Shown here: in pieces, positions 6,135 through 13,231 of the stretch
Position numbering within the stretch: position 1 is the first letter of the stretch
Layout: the number at the start of each line of letters is the position of its first letter
Assembly: GCA_038213835.1 (NCBI GenBank)
Contig: JBBQSN010000097.1
Span: forward strand, 1 to 13,376
Length of the DNA: 13,376 bases
Reading direction: 5' to 3'
DNA from: JBBQSN01 sp038213835
GTDB taxonomy: Bacteria > Actinomycetota > Actinomycetes > Actinomycetales > CAWJMD01
Notes under the pieces: generated by a model
Told to the model about the DNA's origin: nothing
The model's database searches: none
Seen by the model: the letters and a program-made list of their open reading frames with translations, nothing else
Translations under genes and position numbers: made by a program

Positions 6135-7391
6135 GTGGGGCACTCCCACCAGCACCGTCGCGACGAGCCCGTCGGCGCCACGCTCTCCACCACGGTCAAC
6201 CGGCTGCTGGCGGGCCTGGTCGTCGTCGTGCTCGTCGCCACGGTTGTCGGCATCGCCCTCGTCTGGCCGCGCGATGGCGTGCGGCGCACCGACCAGGCGG
6301 GCCTGGCCTTCCAGGGCGTCCAGGTCGTGCACGGCACCGTGCTCGACGCCGAGTCCGGCTTCTGCCCGGGGCTGTCCGAGGACCGCCTGCCCGACGGCAC
6401 CATCCCCGCCGAGGCGGCCTGCGCCTCAGCCGTGGTCGAGCTCGGCGACGACGCGCCCGCCGACCAGGCCGGTAGCTCGGTCGAGGTCCAGGTGCCGATC
6501 ATCGCCTACGACGCCGGCATGGGTGCCGGGGATGCCGTCCTGGTCGCCTCGTACGCCGAGGCGGGTCCGGAGGGGCCGGTCTGGGTCTGGGTCGAGTACG
6601 ACCGCCAGCTGCCGCTGGGCCTGCTGGCCGGCGCCTTCGCCGTGCTGGTGGTCGCGGTGGGCCAGTTGCGCGGACTGGCCGCCGTGGCCGGCCTCGGCAT
6701 GGGCTACGCCACCGTCTTCCTGTTCATGCTCCCGGCCCTGTCGCAGGGCACCGACCCGGTGCTGGTGGCGCTGCTCGGGTCCGTCGCCATCATGACCGTG
6801 ATCCTCTACGGCGCACACGGGTTCACCTCCAAGACGACGGCTGCGCTCGTCGGCACCGTCGCGGGCCTCGGCATCACCGCGCTGATCGCACGGTGGGCGA
6901 CCTCCGCCAGCCACCTCGACGGCTCGTCGTCCGAGCTGGCGTTCGAGCTGCGGCAGGTCACCGGGTTGCCGAACCTGTCCGGGCTGATCCTGTGCGGGGT
7001 GATCCTGGCCGGCCTGGGGGTCCTGAACGACGTGACGATCACGCAGGCCTCGGCCGTGTGGGAGCTGCGCCAGATGGCGCCGCAGATGCGGTTCCGCGAG
7101 CTGTTCGCCTCCGGCATGCGGATCGGGCGCGACCACCTCGCCTCCACCGTCTACACGATCGCCTTCGCCTACGCCGGCGCCGCGCTGCCCACGCTGCTGC
7201 TGATCTCGGTGTACGACCGCCCGATCGGGCAGACCCTCACCAGCGCCGAGATCGCCGAGGAGGTGGTCCGAACGCTGGTCGGGTCGATCGGCCTGGTGCT
7301 GGCCATCCCGCTCACCACGGCGCTCGCAGCCCTGCTGGTGCTGAGCTCACGGCCGCGCGCCGAGCCCCGCCGTGCCACGCTGGAGGCATGA
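6135..7391 (+). CDS. YibE/F-family membrane protein
   Basis: 418-residue protein of the YibE/F family (PF07907), predicted permeases or exporters whose substrate is unknown. The start MGHSHQHRRDE is His-rich, a common opening in actinobacterial members; then come a membrane segment (about 23-43), an extracytoplasmic domain (about 44-155) and a C-terminal block of about seven membrane segments. Family hallmarks GVLNDVTITQASAVWEL and GRDHLASTVYTIAFAYAGAALP are present. GTG at 6135 is chosen since it yields the His-rich start and lies 1 nt after the HU stop; the ribosome binding site is weak (AAGGAC 16 nt away), so translation is probably coupled to HU. Its stop overlaps the start of the Fur gene in ATGA. 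The His-rich tail and the metal-type regulator next door suggest a link to metal homeostasis, as inference. Confidence 0.9.
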   Translation: MGHSHQHRRDEPVGATLSTTVNRLLAGLVVVVLVATVVGIALVWPRDGVRRTDQAGLAFQGVQVVHGTVLDAESGFCPGLSEDRLPDGTIPAEAACASAVVELGDDAPADQAGSSVEVQVPIIAYDAGMGAGDAVLVASYAEAGPEGPVWVWVEYDRQLPLGLLAGAFAVLVVAVGQLRGLAAVAGLGMGYATVFLFMLPALSQGTDPVLVALLGSVAIMTVILYGAHGFTSKTTAALVGTVAGLGITALIARWATSASHLDGSSSELAFELRQVTGLPNLSGLILCGVILAGLGVLNDVTITQASAVWELRQMAPQMRFRELFASGMRIGRDHLASTVYTIAFAYAGAALPTLLLISVYDRPIGQTLTSAEIAEEVVRTLVGSIGLVLAIPLTTALAALLVLSSRPRAEPRRATLEA

Positions 7392-7831
7392 GCACCGACC
7401 CCGTCGTGGCGGCGACCCGGGCGCTGCGCGAGCGCGGCCAGCGGGTCACCCGTCCGCGACTGGCCGTGATCGAGGCGCTGGCGACCCTCGACGGCCACCC
7501 CAGCGCCGAGGCGGTCGCGTCGGCCGTGGCGACCACCTCGGACGCCGTGCACCGCGCCACGGTCTACCGCACCCTGGACAGGTTGGCAGATCTCGGCGTC
7601 GTCACCCACGTGCACTCCTCGCACGGGACCACCTCGTACCACCTGGCCGACCTCGCCGAGCCGCACCTGCACGCCCGCTGCCGCACCTGCGGCACCGTGG
7701 TCGATCTGTCGGCCGACCTGCTCGACGACGTCAGGCGCAAGGTCGACGAGGCCAACGGCTTCGACCTCGAGCCCGGGCACGTCGCCCTCTCCGGGCGCTG
7801 CGCCGCCTGCCGCGCCGGCGACCACGACTGA
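7388..7831 (+). CDS. Fur-family metal-responsive regulator (Fur/Zur/PerR type)
   Basis: 147-residue Fur-family repressor: N-terminal winged helix with recognition-helix block HRATVYRTLDRLADLGVV (55-72), then the dimerisation and metal domain with H93/H95, and two structural-zinc pairs C98-x2-C101 and C138-x2-C141; H131 is a further candidate ligand. The sensed metal cannot be decided from sequence. ATG at 7388 overlaps the YibE/F stop (7389-7391) as ATGA, so the pair is translationally coupled; the nearby GGAGG (7382-7386) is only 1 nt from this ATG, which leaves an in-frame GTG at 7406 as a less likely alternative start. It may regulate its own operon, including HU and YibE/F. The gene ends 4 nt from the convergent AIM24 gene with no terminator hairpin between them. 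Confidence 0.93.
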   Translation: MSTDPVVAATRALRERGQRVTRPRLAVIEALATLDGHPSAEAVASAVATTSDAVHRATVYRTLDRLADLGVVTHVHSSHGTTSYHLADLAEPHLHARCRTCGTVVDLSADLLDDVRRKVDEANGFDLEPGHVALSGRCAACRAGDHD

Positions 7832-7835
7832 CCCG

Positions 7836-8600
7836 CTACTGGGACTGCTGCGAGAGCCGCTGCTGGATCGAGGTCTGCAGCTTCTGCAGGCCGCCGGTGC
7901 CGACGAGGCCGAGCTGGCCCTCGATCGTCTGGACGATGTCGCGGTCGCTGCGGACGGCCTCGCTGGACTGGATCAAGATCGTTCCCGCACCGGTGAAGTC
8001 GAACTGGCGCTCCTCGCCGGAGGAAGCACCGAACATCGCCATCGCGCCGCCGAGGAAGCCCTGCATCCAGCCGGCGTCGTAGTGGTGGCTCGGGCTCGGG
8101 CAGTCGGCCCAGCCGAGCAGCGCCTCCGGGTCGACCCGCAGCGGCGGCTCGGCGAACATGACCTCGCCGGACGACGAGGCCAGGAAACGGCCGGTGCCGA
8201 CCAGGGTGACGAAGCCCGGGACGATCGACTGGTTGAGCGACAGGCCGTTGTCGAAGGCCAGCAGGTTCGAGGCCTTGATCGTGAGGTTGCCGTCCTCGAG
8301 GTCGTAGGAGTTCAGGTCGAACCCGCGGTCGCCGATGACGAGCTTGCCGTGGCCCTCTGCCACCACCCAGTCCTGGGCGTACAGCGGCGAGGAGAACTGG
8401 TTCGCGACCATGTGCATGAGCGCGCCGGAGAGACCGCGCGCCCGCACGGCCTGGAACTGGACCTGGCCGTAGAACGCGATCATCGCGCCCTTGGACATGA
8501 ACCACGGCTTGCCCGGGTTCATCTCGATCGACCAGGCGTAAGGGTTCTCGGGGACGTTGTCGTTGTCCGGCAGCGACCGCGCGGTGTGGATCGTCGTCAT
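7836..8600 (-). CDS. AIM24-family protein, third of a tandem set (diverged)
   Basis: 254-residue member of the AIM24 family (PF01987), beta-rich proteins named from a yeast mitochondrial protein; bacterial function is unresolved. Family traits: SKGAMIAFYGQVQFQ near 36-50, LLAFDNGLSLNQSIVPGF, and VDPEALLGW. It differs from the two upstream paralogues: a longer N-terminus (MTTIHTARSLPDNDNVPENP), and the glycine-rich GQGxFTTxxSGQG block is replaced by a different sequence, so it has diverged most. The C-terminal tail (about 215-254) is polar and Gln-rich and ends RLSQQSQ. ATG at 8600 overlaps the previous stop codon by 4 nt, with GGAG 8 nt upstream. It is cotranscribed with the two other AIM24 genes. 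Confidence 0.87.
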   Translation of the reverse strand: MTTIHTARSLPDNDNVPENPYAWSIEMNPGKPWFMSKGAMIAFYGQVQFQAVRARGLSGALMHMVANQFSSPLYAQDWVVAEGHGKLVIGDRGFDLNSYDLEDGNLTIKASNLLAFDNGLSLNQSIVPGFVTLVGTGRFLASSSGEVMFAEPPLRVDPEALLGWADCPSPSHHYDAGWMQGFLGGAMAMFGASSGEERQFDFTGAGTILIQSSEAVRSDRDIVQTIEGQLGLVGTGGLQKLQTSIQQRLSQQSQ

Positions 8601-9286
8601 AGCTTCTGCTCCGATGCCTGCACGTAGACGACGCCCTCGCCGTCGAGCTTGAGCTGGATGGCCTCTCCCGCACCGCGTCCGACCGCCTCGCGCCAGCCGA
8701 CGTTGGCGGACATGTCGACCCGGACGTTGCCGGTGTGCCCCACGTACGCCTGCGGGTCGACGACCGTGCCGCCGCCCGGCCGGACGGGAAGCTCGATCGT
8801 GCCGCCGTGGCTCAGCAGCACCGCCGACCCCTGGCCGGAGAGCTGGGTGGTGAACATGCCCTGGCCGGTGACCGCGCCGCGGATCATGCCGCGCAGGCCG
8901 CCGCCCCCGGAACCGCCGGAGGACAGCGAGACGACCGATGACTGCAGGTTCGCGGTGTGCGCGAGCAGCCGGCTCGCCTCGACCACGAGCGTGCCGCCGG
9001 TGAGCTGGACGATCGTGACGTGCAGCCCGGCCCGACCGTAGTGCACCTCGCCCTGGCCGGACGCGGCCATCATCACGACGTTCTCGCCGGCCATGGAGCG
9101 ACCGGCCATGCCCGCGATGCCGCCCATCGACGGCATGCCGCCACCGGCGGCCGCGCCGCCGGCGTTGGCCGGGACGAACCTGACATCGCCACTGTAGAAG
9201 AGCATCGCGCCCTTGCGCGCCAGGACGTTCCCGCTCTGGGACAGGTTGACCTTGACGACCTTGGAGTTGACCTTCTCGAACGTCAT
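8597..9286 (-). CDS. AIM24-family protein, second of a tandem set
   Basis: 229-residue AIM24-family protein, no signal peptide or membrane segment. It shows the GAMLFYSGDVRF opening, a glycine/methionine-rich insertion (about 39-67, NAGGAAAGGGMPSMGGIAGMAG), the block GQGMFTTQLSGQGSAVLL and VDPQAYVGHTGNV, ending GEGVVYVQASEQKL, which parallels the closing VVYIQPAER of its neighbour. ATG at 9286 follows a purine-rich AAGGGGG about 10 nt upstream. It lies 37 nt downstream of the first AIM24 gene and overlaps the third by 4 nt (ATGA), so the three form one operon and probably a complex or functionally graded set. Function is unknown. Confidence 0.9.
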   Translation of the reverse strand: MTFEKVNSKVVKVNLSQSGNVLARKGAMLFYSGDVRFVPANAGGAAAGGGMPSMGGIAGMAGRSMAGENVVMMAASGQGEVHYGRAGLHVTIVQLTGGTLVVEASRLLAHTANLQSSVVSLSSGGSGGGGLRGMIRGAVTGQGMFTTQLSGQGSAVLLSHGGTIELPVRPGGGTVVDPQAYVGHTGNVRVDMSANVGWREAVGRGAGEAIQLKLDGEGVVYVQASEQKL

Positions 9287-9323
9287 CTGCGCTGTACCCC
9301 CTTCGAACCCACCGGAGCCGCCC

Positions 9324-9947
9324 TCACCGCTCGGCCGGCTGGATGTACACGACGCCCTGGCCGTCCCAGCGCAGGGAGAACGGCTCGCCGCTGCCCTCGC
9401 CGATGACGTTGGCCCAGGAGACGTCGGTGATGAACGACTGGTTGAGCTGCCCGCGGGCGGCCACGAAGGCGTCCGGGTCGACGACGAGCGGGTTCTGACC
9501 GTCGACCTCGAGGCCGATGAGCGGCCCGCCGGCCGACAGGATCGCGACCTGACCCTGGCCGGAGACGGTGGTGGTGAACAGGCCCTGGCCGGTGGTGGCC
9601 CCGCGCACGCCGGCGAACTTGATGTCGGTGCGCAGGTTGCCGGCCATGCAGAGCAGCTGGCGCGACTCGACCTGCAGCGTGTCGTTGTCGAGGTCGACCA
9701 GGGTGATGTCCTGCGCGTCGAGGGCGAAGTAGACGGTGCCGGAGCCGGTGCATTCCATCAGGGACATGGACTCGCCGGTCGCCTTCCGCTTGATACCCGC
9801 CATCAGGCCGTCGCCGCCGCCGAAACCGGCGCTCTTGAATTGGACCTGGCCGTCGTAGGCGACCATCGAGCCGCTCACGGCACGCACGGCGGTGTTCTGC
9901 AGCTGCGCCTCGAGCACGCGTCGTCCGTTCATCCTCAGCTGAGCCAT
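9324..9947 (-). CDS. AIM24-family protein, first of a tandem set
   Basis: 207-residue AIM24-family protein with the most typical sequence of the three: VSGSMVAYDGQVQFKS near 24-39, TGQGLFTTTVSGQGQVAILS, VDPDAFVAARG, VIGEGSGEPFSLRWDGQGVVYIQPAER. A short Lys/Arg-containing stretch GIKRKATGESMSLM occupies the place of the Gly-rich insertion of the second paralogue. ATG at 9947 has a strong GGGGAGG site 6 nt upstream. It heads the operon, and two inverted repeats and a candidate -10 box lie directly upstream. No membrane segment is seen, so the protein is probably cytoplasmic or membrane-peripheral. Confidence 0.92.
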   Translation of the reverse strand: MAQLRMNGRRVLEAQLQNTAVRAVSGSMVAYDGQVQFKSAGFGGGDGLMAGIKRKATGESMSLMECTGSGTVYFALDAQDITLVDLDNDTLQVESRQLLCMAGNLRTDIKFAGVRGATTGQGLFTTTVSGQGQVAILSAGGPLIGLEVDGQNPLVVDPDAFVAARGQLNQSFITDVSWANVIGEGSGEPFSLRWDGQGVVYIQPAER

Positions 9948-9962
9948 CGTCCCCTCCCCTGG

Positions 9963-10028
9963 CGGTCCGTCCGGCCGGACCGCTCCCTCGGACGGGAGCG
10001 AAACTAGCAGAGCGCAGGCCTGCGTCGA
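9963..10028 (-). promoter_or_regulatory. AIM24 operon promoter with two adjacent inverted repeats
   Basis: On the minus strand TCGACG (10023-10028) and TAGTTT (10001-10006) are 16 nt apart and form a plausible promoter. Immediately downstream is the inverted repeat CGCTCCC-N6-GGGAGCG (9981-10000), followed, sharing two bases, by CGGTCCG-N6-CGGACCG (9963-9982), which contains the 12-bp palindrome GTCCGGCCGGAC (9969-9980). They cover the expected transcription start and the leader up to the ribosome binding site, so they could be operator sites or 5'-UTR hairpins. Confidence 0.45.
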
Positions 10029-10029
10029 G

Positions 10030-10164
10030 GGCTGCTGCGGAACGTGCCCAGAAGGCCTGCGGCTCCTCGTGGATCAGCGTCGCCGGCATCAGCAGGTGCC
10101 GGGCGTCCAGGACGGCGCCGAGCCCCTGGGTGAGCACGTGCCGATGTTCCTCGATGACTCGCTG
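10030..10164 (-). pseudogene. Possible NagB-like gene fragment
   Basis: After a stop codon (10165-10167) the minus strand reads EEHRHVLTQGLGAVLDARHLL and continues about 20 residues (PATLIHEEPQAFWARSAAAL) before blending into the AIM24 promoter region. The first block recalls the segment of glucosamine-6-phosphate deaminase (NagB) with consensus like (R/H)-A-L-T-x-G-(L/V)-G-T-x-L-D-A-R, recognised from memory only. The rest of that enzyme is absent on both sides, so if real this is a remnant; chance similarity in GC-rich sequence is possible. The gap it lies in (9948-10193) otherwise contains only the AIM24 promoter. Confidence 0.22.
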
Positions 10165-10193
10165 TCAACTCCTGACCCGGGGGGAATCAGCCG

Positions 10194-13031
10194 TCAGAGC
10201 CGGGAGGCGAGCAGCTCAGCGAGGGTGGTGGAGGGCGCGCCCGCGAGGTCGGCCACCTGGGTGCGGCAGGAGAACCCGTCGGCCAGCAGGACGGTGCCGG
10301 GGGCCGCCGCCCGCAGGGCCGGGAGCACGCCGTTCTCGGCGACGGCGACCGACACCTCGTAGTGCCCGGCCTCCATCCCGAAGTTGCCGGCGAGCCCGCA
10401 GCACCCCGCGATCGTGCTGACCTCGGCACCGGCCGAGCGCAGCAGCGCGGTGTCGGCGCCGTAGCCCACCGTGGCGTGCTGGTGGCAGTGCGGCTGGGCG
10501 AGCACCGTGGTGCCGTCGAGCGAGGGCGGCACCCAGCCGTCGGCCCGGGCGCCCTCGAGCAGCTCGGCCAGCGTGGTAACGGCGCCGGCGACCTGCGCCG
10601 ACCTCGGGTCGGCGGGCAGCAGCTCGAGCAGGTCGGTGCGCAGGGTCGCCGTGCACGAGGGCTCGAGGCCCACCAGCGGCACACCCCGCTCGGCCGACGG
10701 CGCGAGCAGGTCGAGCAGCTCGCGCAGGCGGGCGCGGGCGCCGTCGAGCTGCCCGGTCGAGATCCAGGTGAGGCCGCAGCAGGCTTGTCCTGCAGGAAGT
10801 CTCACCGCGTAACCGGCGGACTCCAGCAGCGTGACGGCGGCCTTGGCCACGTCGGGGTCGAAAGCGTCCGAGAACGAGTCGACCCAGAGCAGCACCTCGC
10901 CCCGAGTACCCGAGCCGCCCGGCTGGTGCCTGGTGCGCCAGCGCCGGAACGGCTCGGCCGCGAACCGCGGCACCGAACGGCGCGGGTCCATCCCCCCAAG
11001 CCGCAGCAACGGCTTCCGGAGCATCCCGATCGTCATCGGCCCGTTGACCAGCGCCGGCGCGAGGCCCGCGAGCCGGGCCCAGCGGGGCAGCTGGCCGAGC
11101 AGGTAGTGCCGCAGCGGACGGACCTTGCCGCGGTAGGTCTGGTACAGCGCCTCGGACTTGTAGGTCGCCATGTCGATGCCGGTTGGGCAGTCGCTGGCGC
11201 ACGCCTTGCAGGACAGGCACAGGTCGAGTGCCTCGTGCACCTCGGGAGAGGCCCAACCCTGGCGCAGCACAGAGCCGTTCGCCATCTCCTGCAGCACCCG
11301 CGCGCGACCGCGGGTGGAGTCCTTCTCGTCCTTGGTCGCGAGGTACGACGGGCACATGAAGCCGCCGGAGCCGGAGAGGTCGGCGCGGCACTTGCCGACC
11401 CCGGTGCAGCGGTGGAAGGTCGTGGTCGCGTCGCCGTGGTCGTGGGCGAAGGGGAAACCGCCGGAGGCCAGCAGCGGCAGCGCCTTCGGCCGGCGCAGGT
11501 CGGCGTCCAGCGGGCGGGGCGCCACGAGCACACCGGGGTTGAGCAGCGCGTCCGGGTCGAAGAGGTGCTTGAACCGTCCGAACAGGTCGATCGCCTCGGG
11601 CGAGTACATGATCGGCAGCAGCTCGCTGCGAGCGCGGCCGTCGCCGTGCTCACCGGAGAACGAGCCGCCGTGCGCGGCGACGAGGTGCGCGGCGGCGGTG
11701 ACGAACGGTCGCATCCGCTCGGGGGCGTCGGCCAGCGGGAGGTCGATCCGCACGTGCACGCACCCGTCGCCGAAGTGGCCGTAGACCAGGCCGTCGACGC
11801 CGTGCTCGCCCATCAGCTGCTCGAACTCGCGCAGGTAGGTGCCGAGCCGCTCGGGCGGGACGGCGGCGTCCTCCCACCCGGGCCAGCCCTGCGCGCCCGA
11901 GGGCGTGCGGCCTCCGAGGCCGGCGCCGTCCTCGCGGATCCGCCACAGGGCGGCCGCCTCGGCACCGGCGGGGACCACGCGGGCGGCGGTGGTGCCGGAG
12001 TCGGCGGCGAGCGCCTGCGCCGCTGCCAGCGCCTCGCCGGCGTCGCAGCCTCCGACCTCGACCATCAGCCAGCCGGCACCGGGGGGCAGCTCGGGCACGT
12101 GCGCCGGTCCGCGGTGCCGCCGCACCAGGTCGACCAGCCGGGCGTCCATGCCCTCGATCGCGAGCGGCCGGTGCGCGAGCAGGGCGGGGACGGCGTCGGC
12201 CGCCGAGGGCATGTCGGGGTACCCGAGGACGACGAGGGTCGGCGCGCTGGGGACGGGCACCAGGTCGAGCTCGGCCTCGAGCAGCAGGCCGCAGGTGCCC
12301 TCGGTGCCGACCAGGGCCCTGGCGAGGTGGGAGCCGTTCTCCGGCAGCAGGTGCTCGAGGGAGTAGCCCGAGACCTGGCGCCCGAACCGGCCGAGCTCGG
12401 TGCGCAGCAGCGCCAGCTCGCCGCGGACGAGGTCGGCCAGACCGGGGACGTCGGTGAAGGTGGTGTCGTCCTGGCCGGCGCGGTACCGGCGGCCGGCGGC
12501 GTCGACCCAGTCCAGCGAGCGCACGTTCTGCGCGGTCTTCCCGTACGCGACGGCGTGGGGGCCGCAGGCGTTGTTGCCGATCATCCCGCCGAGGGTGGCG
12601 CGGGTCCACGTCGAGGGATCAGGCCCGAACCGCAGCCCGTGCGGGGCGGCCTCGCGCTGGAGCGTGGCCATCACCGCGCCCGGCTCGACCCGTGCGGTGC
12701 GGCTCCCGGGGTCGACCTCGAGCACCCGGTTCAGGTGCCGCGAGGTGTCCAGGACGATGCCCGGCCCGATCGCGTTGCCGGCGATCGACGTCCCGGCCCC
12801 GCGGACGGTGAGCGGGGTGCCGGTCTCGCGGGCGACGCCGAGGGCGGCGAGCACCTCGTCGGCGTGCCGGGGGAAGGCGACCACGGCGGGCAGCACACGG
12901 TAGTTCGAGGCGTCGGTGGCGTACTCGGCGCGGCGCCGGGTGGAGTCGTCGGCCTCGTGGACGCCGGCCGCGCGCAGGGCCGAGGCGAGCCCGGTCGTCT
13001 GCTCGAGGCGATGCTGCGGGGCCGCCGTCAC
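10194..13031 (-). CDS. FAD-linked and 4Fe-4S oxidoreductase fusion (D-2-hydroxyacid dehydrogenase type)
   Basis: 945-residue fusion of two modules. Residues about 45-260 form the FAD-binding PCMH fold (RGAGTSIAGNAIG at 77-89, GGMIGNNACG at 148-157, VGTEGTCGLL); about 265-500 the FAD-oxidase C-terminal domain with GHFGDGCVHVR (418-428) and SGEHGDGRARS (459-469). Then comes a ferredoxin-like region with CTGVGKC...FMC (542-560) and C-LSC-KAC-ASDC (605-615), and two CCG motifs (C751-C752-G; C877-C878-G) of the GlcF/heterodisulfide reductase type. This layout matches E. coli YdiJ-type D-2-hydroxyglutarate dehydrogenase and related D-lactate/glycolate dehydrogenases; the actual substrate is unknown. 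It probably sends electrons to the respiratory chain at the membrane. GTG at 13031 has no clear ribosome binding site. The gene stands alone. Confidence 0.93.
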   Translation of the reverse strand: MTAAPQHRLEQTTGLASALRAAGVHEADDSTRRRAEYATDASNYRVLPAVVAFPRHADEVLAALGVARETGTPLTVRGAGTSIAGNAIGPGIVLDTSRHLNRVLEVDPGSRTARVEPGAVMATLQREAAPHGLRFGPDPSTWTRATLGGMIGNNACGPHAVAYGKTAQNVRSLDWVDAAGRRYRAGQDDTTFTDVPGLADLVRGELALLRTELGRFGRQVSGYSLEHLLPENGSHLARALVGTEGTCGLLLEAELDLVPVPSAPTLVVLGYPDMPSAADAVPALLAHRPLAIEGMDARLVDLVRRHRGPAHVPELPPGAGWLMVEVGGCDAGEALAAAQALAADSGTTAARVVPAGAEAAALWRIREDGAGLGGRTPSGAQGWPGWEDAAVPPERLGTYLREFEQLMGEHGVDGLVYGHFGDGCVHVRIDLPLADAPERMRPFVTAAAHLVAAHGGSFSGEHGDGRARSELLPIMYSPEAIDLFGRFKHLFDPDALLNPGVLVAPRPLDADLRRPKALPLLASGGFPFAHDHGDATTTFHRCTGVGKCRADLSGSGGFMCPSYLATKDEKDSTRGRARVLQEMANGSVLRQGWASPEVHEALDLCLSCKACASDCPTGIDMATYKSEALYQTYRGKVRPLRHYLLGQLPRWARLAGLAPALVNGPMTIGMLRKPLLRLGGMDPRRSVPRFAAEPFRRWRTRHQPGGSGTRGEVLLWVDSFSDAFDPDVAKAAVTLLESAGYAVRLPAGQACCGLTWISTGQLDGARARLRELLDLLAPSAERGVPLVGLEPSCTATLRTDLLELLPADPRSAQVAGAVTTLAELLEGARADGWVPPSLDGTTVLAQPHCHQHATVGYGADTALLRSAGAEVSTIAGCCGLAGNFGMEAGHYEVSVAVAENGVLPALRAAAPGTVLLADGFSCRTQVADLAGAPSTTLAELLASRL

Positions 13032-13231
13032 GGCTCGATCATCCCAGCCGGACGGGCATGCGCTCGGGCGGGTCCCGGCGGGTGGTCACAGCGGGCCCGG
13101 TGGATCAGGACGGGCCTGATGATGGAGCCGGTCGCGCGCCGTGCGACGGTGCTCGGAGGATGCTGGCACGTTGCCCGAGTCCGTCTCGTCCGGGCCGGCG
13201 GCTGTTCGTCACGACGGGGAGGGCTGAACGC

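Noticed and set aside
6893..7387. Long N-terminal extension of the Fur protein over YibE/F
   Set aside because: Out-of-frame reading of the YibE/F gene; Fur homology begins right after ATG 7388.
10136..10168. TTGACA consensus -35 (minus strand, 10163-10168) and CACGTG box (10136-10141)
   Set aside because: No TAnnnT box at a 16-19 nt spacing follows, so it cannot be supported as a promoter.
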